Assembly: GCA_019914945.1 (NCBI GenBank)
Contig: CM034105.1
Span: 1,860,001-1,924,000 of the forward strand
Direction: 5' to 3'
From: Typha latifolia
Taxonomy: Eukaryota; Streptophyta; Magnoliopsida; Poales; Typhaceae
Length of the DNA stretch: 64,000 bases
The notes under the pieces were generated by a model. It saw nothing but the letters and a program-made list of their open reading frames with translations. It did no database searches and was not told the DNA's origin. The translations under genes were made by a program, and so were the position numbers. Shown here in pieces: positions 12,471-23,683 of the stretch. Each line of letters begins with the position of its first letter. Position 1 is the first letter of the stretch.

Positions 12471-12869
12471 CTACTCCTCCCATGCTATTCGATCAGACAA
12501 CTCCTCCGGTATGCTTTCCAATGCCGGCCGCCATGCGGCGTGGCTCGATCCCAATGAGTGCTTGCTTACATGGCTATGTTCCATTCTCTTTACCTTGCTC
12601 ATGATTTCAGCCATGCTTTTTTCTCCTTGAGCACACGCAGAAAGCAACTGAGCTGCTTCCTTCCTTGTGAGCACAACCTTAACTCTAATGACTGCCTTCT
12701 TACCACCCTTGATTTGGTCACTACCAGTACCAGGCGCCTTAGACTTCTTCAACTCTTTGAGCCTGCTTAGGAGAATGCTGCGATTATGGAGCTTTTGCTT
12801 GGTACCTTCGGAAGCCTTTGGCACGTTGGCTATATGAACACGAGCCAAGCAAGGGAATGAGTTGCCCAT
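12471..12869 (-). CDS. PADRE (DUF4228) domain small protein, second of a facing pair
   Basis: Single exon, 132 residues, start at 12869 (MGNSFPCLARVH). The frame stays open upstream, but only through a CT-repeat leader coding Leu-Ser runs, so the internal MGN start is preferred. The protein has the N-terminal MGN (possible myristoylation), a Lys-rich middle (LSRLKELKKSK), the conserved VIRVKVVLTRKEAAQLL segment and the C-terminal AAWRPALESIPEEL motif, matching the EGWKPSLESI motif of its neighbour at 10144-10431. The pair is convergent and diverged, so an old local duplication with inversion is inferred. Function as for the family: stress-linked, biochemically unknown. A TATA-like box lies at 12976-12984. 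Confidence 0.87.
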   Translation of the reverse strand: MGNSFPCLARVHIANVPKASEGTKQKLHNRSILLSRLKELKKSKAPGTGSDQIKGGKKAVIRVKVVLTRKEAAQLLSACAQGEKSMAEIMSKVKRMEHSHVSKHSLGSSHAAWRPALESIPEELSDRIAWEE

Positions 12870-12870
12870 C

Positions 12871-12900
12871 GAGAGCGAGAGAGAGAGAGAGAGAGAGAGA
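12871..12900. repeat. (GA/CT)n tract next to the PADRE2 start codon
   Basis: On the coding strand this is a CT repeat ending two bases before the ATG at 12869, within the 5' leader. GA/CT repeats are targets of plant GAGA-binding (BBR/BPC) factors and common in leaders. Confidence 0.8.
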
Positions 12901-12975
12901 TGAAGAGGGAGAGGAAAGTAGGAAAGAGGATAGATTTGAGATGGCGAGTGCCAAAAGAGCGACAACCCGATCGAG

Positions 12976-12984
12976 GTTTATATA
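12976..12984 (-). promoter_or_regulatory. TATA box of PADRE gene 2
   Basis: The coding strand reads TATATAAAC, a near-ideal plant TATA box, about 107 bases before the ATG. This spacing leaves a leader of roughly 75 bases containing the CT repeat. Confidence 0.6.
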
Positions 12985-14152
12985 ATGCTACAAAGATATA
13001 AAGAAATACGTATTTGGAGTAGGTATGCGGCAGTTAAGACTACTAAAGCTGAGGAATCCATAAGGTGATCCGAGAACCAATCATAAGCTGCCGATATATA
13101 TATGTATATATATATATATATATGTTTGTATGTATGTATGAATTATGTTGGGACGTGTGAGGCAATAAGGGAGACAAAAAGGTTAAATCACATACTACCC
13201 AATTGCGTAGTCTTTATTAATACAATAGTGTAATATATAAAGATGGTGATAATTAATCCTTTTATCTATTATAAAGAATCTGACGCATTTTGCCCTCGAT
13301 TGCCTTATTCGTTGCTAATCCATGACCCTACCCGCACATCCTGCTAATTAATTACGGTGTTAGGTCTAATTTATACCTTATTTATAGAGGGGTCAAATGG
13401 TTGACGTGCATCCACATTTGATGCCATTTGTACTAAGTTTGTTTAATTGGAACTAATTATACAAAGAGATACAAATTAAACTATTCTAGGGGCTATATGC
13501 ATAAATAACTATTTCGGAGGAGTGTGTGCATAAATAAAGTTTACATTTTGTATATGAGTAGATATTTACCAAGTTATGTCTAATATGTGCATATAGGCAC
13601 GATACTCTAGGTTATAATTCACGGGCCTTAACATGGAAGATTAAAATTTTCAAAATTTTCTATTTTTCGGCGTTGACATTTCCTTCTCTCATCTAAAGGG
13701 ACTTTGTTCATTGTCGGGAGAGATCTTTCTCTCTCTTTGAGAGGTTTGTTTTTTATTTTATTCTCTGGTATTCTCTTCTTCTCTCTCCTTTTATTTTTTA
13801 TTTTTAATTTTTTTTCTCTCTCTCTTTTACCTTTGCTAGAGTTGGGTCAAGAGCCCGTGGAAGCCTGTTTCATTAGTGACATGCTTGTGTAACTACTAGA
13901 TTTTCTTCGCCTATAAGACCTATATATGTTAACCGTTGTGTTGTTGATTTTTGGTCAAAATTGTAACCTTGGTTTGGAATGAACCATATATCTCACGAAG
14001 ATGTAGAAAGTTAAAACTACTGGGCCGGAACTGGGCCGAGCCCACCCGTACAACCGATTTATTGATTTATTCCCAATCCCAATATTAACAAGAATAGAAA
14101 GCATCGAACGATCTATAGTCCAATTTCATTCTCCGTTCTGGCGGCGCGCGCG
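12985..14152. other. Divergent intergenic region between PADRE2 and KGD4
   Basis: About 1.2 kb separates the promoter of PADRE2 (leftward) from KGD4 (rightward). It contains a (TA)n and TGTA repeat at about 13094-13140 and a T/C-rich stretch at 13720-13830. The open frame at 13704-13892 is an artefact of that pyrimidine-rich tract. No other gene is visible. Confidence 0.5.
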
Positions 14153-14174
14153 AGAGAGCGAGAGAGAGAGAGAG
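14153..14174. repeat. GA tract abutting the KGD4 start codon
   Basis: A GA repeat runs directly into the ATG at 14175, after a GC-rich leader (GGCGGCGCGCGCG). It lies wholly in the 5' untranslated leader. Confidence 0.8.
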
Positions 14175-16667
14175 ATGTCGGGAACTCATTTGATGAGGCG
14201 AATTCCTCGAATCAAGTTTCCCCAAAGGCACCCCAAACCCGAAGGTATCGATGTTAGCTTCCGATTTCTTTGTGCTTCTGTGCCCTAATCTCTGTTTGCT
14301 TTTGGGATTTATGCGTGCCTGTTTGGGTTTTTTTTTTATAAAGTTAACGAGCTTTATTTTCTTTTATTCCATCTTTAGGATCTCCAACCCCTTCGGATCA
14401 AATCACGTTCTCGCAATTGGGTAAGCAGTTGCAAATTTATTATATTTTTCCTTCTCTTTTGCAGTTTTTTTAATGCGTCAAGGTTGTTTCAGTCGGTTGG
14501 GAAAATTTGTTGATTTAATCAAGTATTTCTGTTGCTTTGATTTATAAGATAAAGATAACTTTATACGTATTTATCTTTTGCATTATGAACTTGGATTTTC
14601 TATTGTCATGAGTAGTGTTATATAGACACTAGTTTAGCTCCACAGAAAATGCAGATGCTTTTGGGGAAACAAAATAAAGGGAGAAGATGGAAATAAAAGT
14701 AGATATACATATCTGCACTATAGTTTGTTGTGTTTTAGGAAGGGTAAATGCAGCATCACTTTGTATAGGCTGTTATGATAAATGTAGTTTAGGCAGTAAG
14801 TTTGAGCACAAGATTGAGATTGTGGTAATCATAGAGCAAGTGACAGCCACCACAAGATTAGTATTGATTACGTTGTGAATGGAAGTAAATTCATCACAAT
14901 ACTAGATTTATTTCCGGCAATCATATGAATCTTAATGATTTAAGAAGTACTCAGTTGATGAGTTTTATGGTTGTTCATCTAGCCATACCAAAATTGTATG
15001 ATATATATTTGTCAGAACTTGTATTTCAACTTCACAGAAAACCAACATTTTCTCAAAATGTTAATGCCTTATATTGATGCATCATCTGTTCTTGTATGCA
15101 ACTGACGTTATAGTTCAACATTGTCATAGTTGGAAATTAGTTATTGAGTTGATTGAAATGAATCGATAAAAAATATAGCAACACAAACAAGGGGAGCAAT
15201 GAAAGCATTAATGCATTAGATAATGGTAAAACCAACTACTATGCGTCTGTGCCCCTACCAAATATGGACAGACTTTTGAAGATTCAATAAGTTGGAAAAC
15301 AGTATAGGGTTTACAAGAGAATGCAGTCATTTATTAAGTTACTATTGTTAGTGCGACTATTCATTCCACAATGAGAACATTAAGCAACAATATTGATCAC
15401 TTGGGTAGTCAAGCAACATCTTGAAGCTTGCTTGAGCATGTCCTTTCAGGTTTTATTATCATGCACTATGGTGATACTAAGCTGCAAATCATCATATTCT
15501 ACATTATGCCAATTTTCACTCTAGGTTGGTTGAGTAAATACTAAATACTACTGTTCTGATTGATGAATGGCTACATGTGTAAATTTTGTTTGAGATTGAT
15601 CACCAGGATAGTAAGTCACTACTTCACCTTATAATGGGATTTAGATCTTTATTGTGCACCTTTATTTTGGCCAATGAAGGACAGTATCAACACTGATATC
15701 CAGTCCATGCATGATAATATTGTTACCGTTTACTTATGATGTGCTTGTTCTTTAGCTATGAAGTTCATTTAGCCTCCATTATCATTATGTAATCTTTTTT
15801 CTATTCTACTTTATGTATTATAACATGTCAAATTCAGCGGTTTACACATCTAGATCAACTTTTTTGGTGTAAGACATTTTTTTTTGGCCGATACCTGCAA
15901 AATTTATCTTGCATCTCTTACCTTAAACTGATGTCTGAATTCCATGTGTAGGAGCTACCTCCCAGCCAAAGGCACCTTCAACTTCTGCTGATACTCCAAG
16001 TTATAGGTTCAGATCAAATGTCCCTGCCCCACCTTCCAACACTGCTGTAGGTGGGAAGGCTTCCCTCCTACCAAAGCGTACGCCAGTCTCTGAAAAAGAG
16101 ATCGAGGCTATATTGGTACGTGAAATCTTTTCACATCGTTATTCTTTCAAGGTTTGGACTAACAATCTAAGAGGTAGAATGCTCTGGGCATCTATAATTT
16201 GATTTTTTTTTCTTCTTCTTCTTCTCCATGGGCTTCAAACTAAGTTGTGAAATCTGTTTCTCATGATATAGACCTTTTATCTGTTCTGAATTTTTACATT
16301 GATGAGCCTGTACTACATAATGTTTGTGTTTGGCTGGTTTGTGTGTTCTTTGGAGATATCTTATGGATACATTGGCTATAATCAGTTATAGCTAGAAGTA
16401 GTGTTGTTTCCAGAGCCCATAGTATGAAGCAAAATGTGCTTACTGCACATTCTCTATTACAGAAAAAGTGTGGGTTGTGGGATAGGGCATGATTTGATCA
16501 ACCTGTGTTATCATAGCCAGAGATGAGAGGGGGCATGCATATGCATGTGCTATTTGTACCAGTTCTTTCATAAGCTTCTTCTTATGTAGTAGTTTTATCT
16601 TTTCTCTTTAATGGGAGTTTCTTTTTAATTTTATTTTTAATCTTGGCAGTTGGGTGGCTGCTTCTGA
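14175..16667 (+). CDS. KGD4: KGD4 / MRPS36-type adaptor subunit of mitochondrial 2-oxoglutarate dehydrogenase
   Basis: Four coding exons: 14175-14244, 14379-14420, 15952-16115, 16650-16667, giving 97 residues. The N-terminus MSGTHLMRRIPRIKFPQRHP matches the family's basic RIKFP..R segment, and the C-terminus carries KRTPVSEKEIEAILLGGC, equivalent to the PVS.EE.E.I..GG motif of the animal protein once named MRPS36. Family knowledge: this small protein tethers E3 (dihydrolipoamide dehydrogenase) to the E1-E2 core of the 2-oxoglutarate dehydrogenase complex in the mitochondrial matrix and is not a true ribosomal subunit. The middle (about residues 25-70) is Pro/Ser-rich and probably disordered. 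Exon 2 is only 42 nt and exon 4 codes just five residues (LGGCF) before the stop. Both tiny exons are needed to close the phase and complete the motifs, so the model is well supported. Confidence 0.88.
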
Positions 16668-17862
16668 TCTTATCTTCCACCGGCAGCTGCTGTCCTTTTG
16701 CGTCTTCAATAAAATTGCTTGTTGCCACTACATTCTGCTGAGGTCTGTTGGCAATGTGTACACAAAGGTTGTTGACTTTATCTTCTATAAATATGTAAAC
16801 ATCAGGTGATTCTGGGCTTGGACCTCGATGGTTTTATTTCTTCAAGCAATTGTGTTTTCCCGAATAGCTATCTTCATTAACTACAGAATTTATAAGAGAA
16901 GCTTACTGTTATCTGGATCTTGGTTCATATACTATGGTTCCCACTTAATCGTTATCGAGTTCATTCCTGTAGTTATTGGAGCAGGCGATGCTCACTATCT
17001 TAAGTTCTTGAAGGTACATTTTTCTGTGAAGCGATCTCATTTCACAATGAAGTGCCAACGCTACGTCCCCACCATAATTTACCACTATTCGACTATTCTC
17101 TCGCTGCATGTCTTTCATCTGCATCTGTTGCGTTCATTTGCAATCTTATAAGTCTACATGTTAATTATCATGATTTTTATCAACAAAGGTGTGGTTATTG
17201 GTTTATTTTTCTTCACGGTAATTATTGTTTTCCTTTTGTTTGTTGTGTTACATATCTTGTTTATGTCTCATTTCATTGAAGACAAGGATTGCTACTGTAA
17301 AGATATTAGCCACAACGACATAATCTTATTGTTTGGTTATGGGTTGCGCTAACCGGCGGTCTTGCAAATCGAACTCATGGCTCGATTCCAATTTCCAAGC
17401 ACCGCCCACATGGATTCACGACATGTGCGCTAGTGTGTGAGTGAATTATGTGCAGTTGGGCTAAAAACCTTATCCTTCGGATCCCCGCAGCTAATCCCTG
17501 CCCTGGCCCAAACTGGCCCGCTGAAAGAAATATTATTTGAAGGAAAATAGTGGACATACTTTTCTTTTCAATTAAAGAAAGAATAGGACTTAACAACTTT
17601 TCCTGAACTTTGTTTACATCTGTTCCACAATGCCAATGGAGAACCAATACCCACAAGAAGTAACTATGGAAAGAGAACGAAGATTTTAAAAATGCTATAC
17701 GTAAGAGAAAGGCGTTAGAGTTTCTTATGATGGGTAACTAAGTCTTCATCCCAAAATCCCCAGGCCGAATAGCCTCAACTGTTCGGCGGAGGTCAATCCT
17801 ACTGTAAATTTTGTATTTGAGAAAGAGAAACTATACTTTGTAGGAAGGAGATAAAAGAGCAC
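16668..17862. other. Interval between KGD4 and the F-box gene
   Basis: This stretch holds the 3' untranslated region of KGD4 and downstream DNA. Overlapping open frames at 16828-17352 (+) are hydrophobic AT-rich translations with no family features. A GC-richer island at about 17340-17540 stands out and is listed separately. Confidence 0.5.
17340..17540. repeat. Possible tRNA-derived SINE-like or degenerate repeat fragment
   Basis: The island is GC-richer than its surroundings. It starts with GGGTTGCGCTAACCGG, resembling a pol III A box, followed about 35 bases later by GGCTCGATTCC, one mismatch from the B-box consensus GGTTCGANNCC. No complete cloverleaf can be folded by eye: the T stem is broken. 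It is more likely a SINE remnant than a tRNA gene; class and boundaries are uncertain. Confidence 0.25.
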
Positions 17863-19552
17863 CTAAATGAGCTGCTGCGAGATTCTTATGGAGACCACTT
17901 CTCCATCCGCCCCACTGCTCTTCATTGTTTGAAATTTCACATGTAAACCTGCGATGGTCTCTCACACATTACCCACCAGAAAGCTACAAAAGAGACCAAT
18001 CAGAACTTATCACTTACCATCATTAGGCTGTAGATTAGTATTGACGGCGACGGCGTGGAGAGCCAGCCTCGCTTTGGGTTGCCAATCGTCGGGTTGCCCA
18101 ATCCACGACTTCGCATCCAAAAGCCCTTTACATATCATATGTATATGTATATATTTTGCAATTAAGCTTAATTTTTGGAGCGAGATGAAGAAGAGTGGTA
18201 TGCTCACCGGCAGTGGAAGCGCAAGAGAGATGCTTGAGATCGAAGATTCCGGCGACGGCGGCGTTGGACAGCCTCTCGATCCGATGATACCCGAGATCCT
18301 CGTACTCCCACCTCCCGCTCTTATACCTTTCCTCGAGGAACAGCTCCACGTGCCTCGTGTCCAGTATCTGCATTGTTCCTTCGCACGTGCTGAGGTTGCA
18401 CACGGGACACCGAACCAGCTGCAGATCTGAAACGTCCATTACGAGAGTTGTCAGAGGGAGACCAAACGGTTTAGAGGATGTGATAGATGCAGGTACCAGC
18501 GATCCAGATTCCGGTGCGGGCGTTGGTCACCAAAGACGTGCCATTGATCTGGATCGATCTCTTCGGATCGTCTCCCGGCTGGGGCAGCTTCTTGGGGAGT
18601 GCCAATGTCTCCGTCAAGAGAACAATTGGTGAGTCCAGGAAGAACGAGCCAATTCGCATCCAATCTAACGGCCACGGAAGCGATGATAGCGTTAAGAGAC
18701 GGTGAGAGAGAAAGAAAGAGGAAAAAGAGATAAATCTTACCAAGGTGTTTCTCCTGTTGACGAAAGCAATAGGAGTGGGAGCCGTCTGTGATGATAACAG
18801 ACAGGAGTAAGGATGGAAGGTGGTTATAGGAGAATTATAACAGTGTATTAGTTTAGTACGGAATACCGAAAGCGGAGGTATAGATTTGCTTCCATCTGAA
18901 GGACACGTGTTCAGGAGGTGGGACTTGGAGGTCGCGAAGGCAGGCGTGCTTCCAGATGCTCTCTTCGTTGATCAGACGGTTGAACCAGCGATCAACTAAC
19001 GCCAGCTGCACCAGATCCTTGCCGTCCAAGTACTTCGCCACTTCCGTCCACACATCCACATCGTACCTTATTTAAGCAACAAGGTTTAAAAAAAGAAAAC
19101 GGTTAAGATCATTGGAAGAATCCATACACAAACCAGAAGATGGGAAGATCTCTGATGAAGAGAATACTAAAACTTGAAGATGATGAAATATACTACAGGA
19201 GATCAAATAGAAGTTGCTAGATCTAGTCTTACTCTCCTTAATTAAACGAATAGGTCTGAAGAGGTAGGGTTCCGATCTAAGAATTTAAACTCGCAAGCAG
19301 GAGAGAGAGAGAGAGAGAGGTAGAAAAGCTGTCAGTATCGATATTTTGACCTAATTCCATACGATTCAGATCAGATACGCACACACAGATCAGGAGAGAT
19401 CTTGAGAGAGAGAAGCCTCACCAGCTGAAGGTGGAGTGGGGAGTGAGGAAGGAAACGCGAGGTGAGGTGCACGAGGAGATGGTACGCTCTCGCTTCCTCG
19501 ACCTCTGGATCGGTGCTGCGGCTACTCTCTCTCTCTTCCTCGAACGCTGCAT
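17863..19552 (-). CDS. RMF: F-box protein, RMF (At3g61730) type
   Basis: Seven coding exons, in coding order 19552-19422, 19066-18867, 18785-18741, 18664-18497, 18426-18208, 18125-18018, 17948-17863; 318 residues, all phases close. Residues 1-43 are basic (MQRSRKRERV, then a second RSRKRER). The F-box follows from about residue 47 (VDVWTEVAKYLDGKDLVQLA, RWFNRLI). Downstream are the conserved blocks SAFDGSHSY, DWMRIGSFFLDSP, DLQLVRCPVCNLSTCEGTMQ, HAVAVNTNLQ and the end VVSIRISQQLI. These fit the Arabidopsis RMF family along their whole length. F-box proteins are the substrate receptors of SCF ubiquitin ligases; RMF was linked to pollen and tapetum development. The two CPVC-type cysteines are conserved, role unknown. 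The start is the least certain point; an upstream in-frame ATG at 19663 would add 37 residues. Confidence 0.9.
19301..19319. repeat. GA/CT tract in intron 1 of the RMF gene
   Basis: A short GA repeat lies in the 355-base first intron, near a second purine tract at 19397-19413 beside the exon 1 donor. Confidence 0.7.
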
Positions 19553-20628
19553 CTCGCCTTCTTCGTCTCCTTCTCTCCCCTCTCTCGTCCTCGACTCCTC
19601 CCTCTCTCCTGAGATCGCTTGAGCTTGGGGAGGAAGGCTGTGGCGCGATACTCCGAGACCCATCCACTCGTGGTTTATTTATAAAGGCGCGCGCAAGGGC
19701 CAGCGTTTGAAAATTTAAATAGAAACCAGTAACCCCTCGTAGAAATATTTTTGGCATACTAGGATCTTCTATCTCGCCGGCGCCACGTGTCCGGAAGCCT
19801 AGACTATGGGTTCGTTTTGGCTGTCTCGTGCGCAGCATGCACGCCTAGCAAAGCTCACCTCCGGTTATTCGAGATTTGTATCAAAACTAAGTTTTATTTG
19901 GATAAATACAATAAAGACCATATACATGACATTTCGTTTTGCTAATTTCTTTCTATGTTCCAGTTCTATCTTACGTAGTTACAACTATTCAAATGCTAGT
20001 TTGTGAAAATAAGACCTCCAACCACAAGACTCTTTACCAAATAGTGACTATGCCTGTGTGACTGCAGGCTTGCTAATGGGCTTAACCACCTTACAGTGAG
20101 CAGACACAGCAAATACCTAAACCTTTGTTTATGTGCTTCAATATAGAAACTCGGCCAAAGGACCAGGTAACATAAAATCTGATCGAAGAGAACATCTGCC
20201 TTGGTCAATCAAGATCCAGAGGTGGTGCTCACAATGAATTGGGCAGTAGTAGAATAACCCAGTCATCAGATCATCATTGGCTGTATCTTACACCAAACAT
20301 CAATGCAGAATAATACATATAAATTTGGATGAGTTGACGCCACAGATATGATCCAAACCACGCCAACCAAATAAGATAACAAAACCACTTCAAAGATAAA
20401 TTCAAGCGTGAAAACAATGTAGAAGAATGACATCATCATTTAGCACCCATTTTGAAACACAAGAAAAGAAAGGAAAACAAAACAAAAATAAAAGGCCAAA
20501 CCAGATACACATACTCGATCGATGAAGACAACATACAGCAGGAATGCACAGTGTGCCAGTATCAGGTTTAATATCCATGAAATTTATAAGTACCATCAAG
20601 GTGAACCTTGGCCCATAGGAAGGCACAG
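19553..20628. other. RMF promoter and SFT2 3' flank
   Basis: Upstream of RMF on the minus strand is a pyrimidine-rich leader (about 19553-19620), then a GGCGCGCGC patch near 19685 and GCCACGTGTCC (G-box-like) near 19782. Further right is AT-rich DNA that probably includes the 3' untranslated region of the leftward SFT2 gene. No separate gene is visible. Confidence 0.45.
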
Positions 20629-23600
20629 TTAGCTTAAATCTGTGTCACAGCAGCTTATCAGCAATTCTGAAACCATTCTTCGAGCAAAAGGGATATAACT
20701 CAAACTGTACCTGAAATAGACAAGAACATGCGATGGAAATGGCAACCATCAATTCGAGAAACTTATCTAGAAAATTGGATTTTGAGAAGAGATTCCTGTC
20801 AGGTTATAAAGTAAATGCATTTTAAGATAATTCTTCTGAACTGGAACATTATTTTAGGATGTTTAATGATTCCTTAGCATAAATCTAGACAATATCCAAA
20901 TATAGAGGAGCTATTAGCAAGCTACTGCTGCATTGCAGGCAAGGTGTTTAATAAACCGATTTCAGTCATCTCTGCAGCGGGATGAACAGAGATCTGGTTT
21001 TAGCTTGGCCAAGGCAAGGTAATTAGTTATCTGGAAAGGTCCGGAGATATTTTTATCAACAAACATGTAGAAGCAAAAGCATCTTCTCACTTCCTTTCAA
21101 AAGAAAAGAAATTGTAAGATGTTGTCTAAGATTTTAACCATCAATTGGATAATTATTGCTTATGCTATATTCGAAATACTCATCAACAAGTAATAACAAA
21201 TAGTATTTGTTATCTCATCTGATATGGCCAAGCATCTTGGTAGACATTAGGAAATACTACAGCTTTTATTGATGATTCAACTGGTTCTCTAGCCACAACA
21301 AGGTTTAAAATAAGACTTACACGTTTGCCACAAATTACAACAAGAAATAACCATAAGTAGTGAATCAGCATAAGATGGTTCAACAATGAGAGGCAATTTA
21401 CATCTGACCAAGTAAAAAAAAATCTGAAACACAACCTTGTTAGTATCATCTGAAAGGGTGGGAACCATACATGTATGTTAGAGAATTGAGGTGATCACTA
21501 TAAAATGGAAAAATTTAGATAAATTAATGGGAAAAAAATTAGATAAATCTAATGATACAGGAAAAGAAATACTTTCATTCTGGTCCTAACATCATGAGAT
21601 AATAACATGTGCAATATTGCTTTTCCACAAACAAGAGAGAATTATCTAGTCTGAATGACCAGGTGCCAGGGACAATCTTTTAAAAGCCTGAAGTATCAAG
21701 GAGCTAGTTTGAGTATTAAAGAAAGGCAATTGATCTGCTGGACAACTAGAGCAAATCAGCAAAGAATAATAATCAAATTCAACTATTCAGTAAAAGAAAA
21801 TTTATAAGACTATGGTAATACCTATCAAACAAAGAGCCACTCAAAGGATCCAACTTATAGATAATATACACTGCACCTTCAACATTCTCATGTGAAGATG
21901 ATCATGCCAAGTTTGGGGTTTCTCACGATCTTCCACATGGACTTTGAACTGACATGAGTCCTTCCAAACCAGTGCACCGCAGCTTCCTCTCAGTCTTTAG
22001 AAAGAGAGGACATACTGTAAGAAAAGCGGAAGAGGCAGGGTGCCACAGGCTGGAGACCTTTCAGTTTTGATGAATATAACATCATAATAACTAGAGTTGT
22101 GTGGAAAAAAAAAGAAAGATAAAAAAGCCTACCTTGTAGGTAAATCTTTTTACAAGTTTTGACAGGGATAAAATAGACCGAGCAGAATGCTATATAGATT
22201 ATTTACTTTGTATCTTAAACCAGAAATTTGGCAATCTTAGCTTACCAAAATCATAAAATGAATAAATATGAATCTCAAATCAACTGAGATGTTCATAATT
22301 TAATAGAATGTCAATAGGCAAGATAAGATTACCAAATCAAAGCACAAATCTCGCTTATAATTGCAATGAGTGTCAGCACCTTGTTATGAATCTGTACAGG
22401 ACAAAAATAGGTAGCGATGATAAATACAAAGTAATCACTTTTATATCCTCTAATAGACAATAACCATTGAATGTTTTCCATAGACCATAATTTACAGAGT
22501 AAAACTCACCCAAAGAGCAGAAATAAGAGCCAAGACGACACATCCAACATAAATAGCTGTTGCATAAACACGAACCGGATCAAGCATCATTCCTATTTGT
22601 TGTTCTGGCCCAACTAGGAAGGCTGTGCTGCCACATAATGGTTCACCTCACCATGTAAGATTCTCAAAATGAACGTTAAATGTAAGGAAAAGAATAAATG
22701 AAGTAAGACTCAAATGAAAAAGAAGTACGATGAGAATTAGAGGCATAAAATGCATCCCTTTTAGCTAAGGGTTTATCAACCCACCTTCCAACTGCCAATA
22801 TGTTTCCAAAGGTGAACATGACTGCAAATTTGATAGGTCTGTAGAAAACAATAAATGACTGCACATGGAGGAAAAAACAAATTAGCATCCTGGTAATCAC
22901 CAATAATTCACCGCAAACCAAAGCGCAAGCATATGATTAGTGATACAAATTAATAAATCTCTTCTTAAATCATCTAATCACTTCTTTTTATTTCCTTCCG
23001 TAATTCATTCAATGTCTAATTTTCTATATCGTTATCATTCTAAGAACTTTAATGAAATTAAGTTCCAACTAGCTCATTTTCCTTCACATTCTGCACTAAA
23101 TGCAAATCCGAAGCCAAACGCTGGTACTTCGATGTAGCACCATCAAAATTTAAATGCTTGTTGTTTTTGGACCAGAAATCATCTACAGCGACATAATTTT
23201 CCCTAAAAGAGATGAACGTAGGAAGCTATATATACCCTGAAATACTAGCATTTCATAGATTTCGATATCGTATAATTAAATGAGTCAATAACTTGCTGTC
23301 GTGACCTAAACCTCGATCCCATGCGACCGACGCAAACCAAGATACTAAGTAATAAATTAGCTCCATACCAAGAGCATGAAAGCCAAAGCAGCTACCAGGC
23401 ATGCCGCAAAACCATATATCCGCTGCGCCAAAGCAACACGAAAACAAGTTTAAAACACAGGGATTACACATAAAAGTCAAAGTCCACCAAAGAAATCGTC
23501 AGAAAAGCAAAAGACAGATGCCAATTTCCAGGTTGATCTACTGAAAGGAATTCGCATTGGAAGTTCATGGATTACCTGAAGCGGAGACAGCGAACAGGAA

Positions 23601-23683
23601 CCGTTGGATTCCCCCAAGAAGTCCTCCTCTTGCTCTTCTTCCCCTCCGAGAAGAGATCGTTGGACTCTTCTAAGTGTTTCCAT
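20629..23683 (-). CDS. SFT2: SFT2-type vesicle transport membrane protein
   Basis: Six coding exons: 23683-23576, 23422-23369, 22858-22785, 22627-22510, 22391-22333, 20710-20629; 164 residues. After an acidic N-terminus (METLRRVQRSLLGGEEEQEE, then DFLGES and CSLSPLQ) come four membrane segments: about 38-60 (including YGFAACLVAALAFMLL), 66-87 (FAVMFTFGNILAVG), 98-120 (ATAIYVGCVVLALISALW) and 123-146 (LTLIAIISEICALIWYSL). The family blocks FYRPIKFAVMFTFGNILA, GPEQQIGMMLDPVRVYATAI and SYIPFARRMV are present. Yeast Sft2 acts with Got1 in retrograde transport from endosomes to the Golgi through the syntaxin Sed5; the plant role is inferred. The length is typical. The fifth intron is 1.6 kb and shows nothing coding. 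It is head-to-head with the gene starting at 24493, 809 bases away. Confidence 0.93.

Noticed and set aside
16828..17352. Several overlapping hydrophobic plus-strand frames after KGD4
   Set aside because: Overlapping frames in AT-rich DNA with no conserved residues; consistent with 3' flank.
19371..19838. 155-codon minus-strand frame over RMF exon 1
   Set aside because: Another frame carries the RMF N-terminus and joins in phase to the F-box exon; this one is a shadow.
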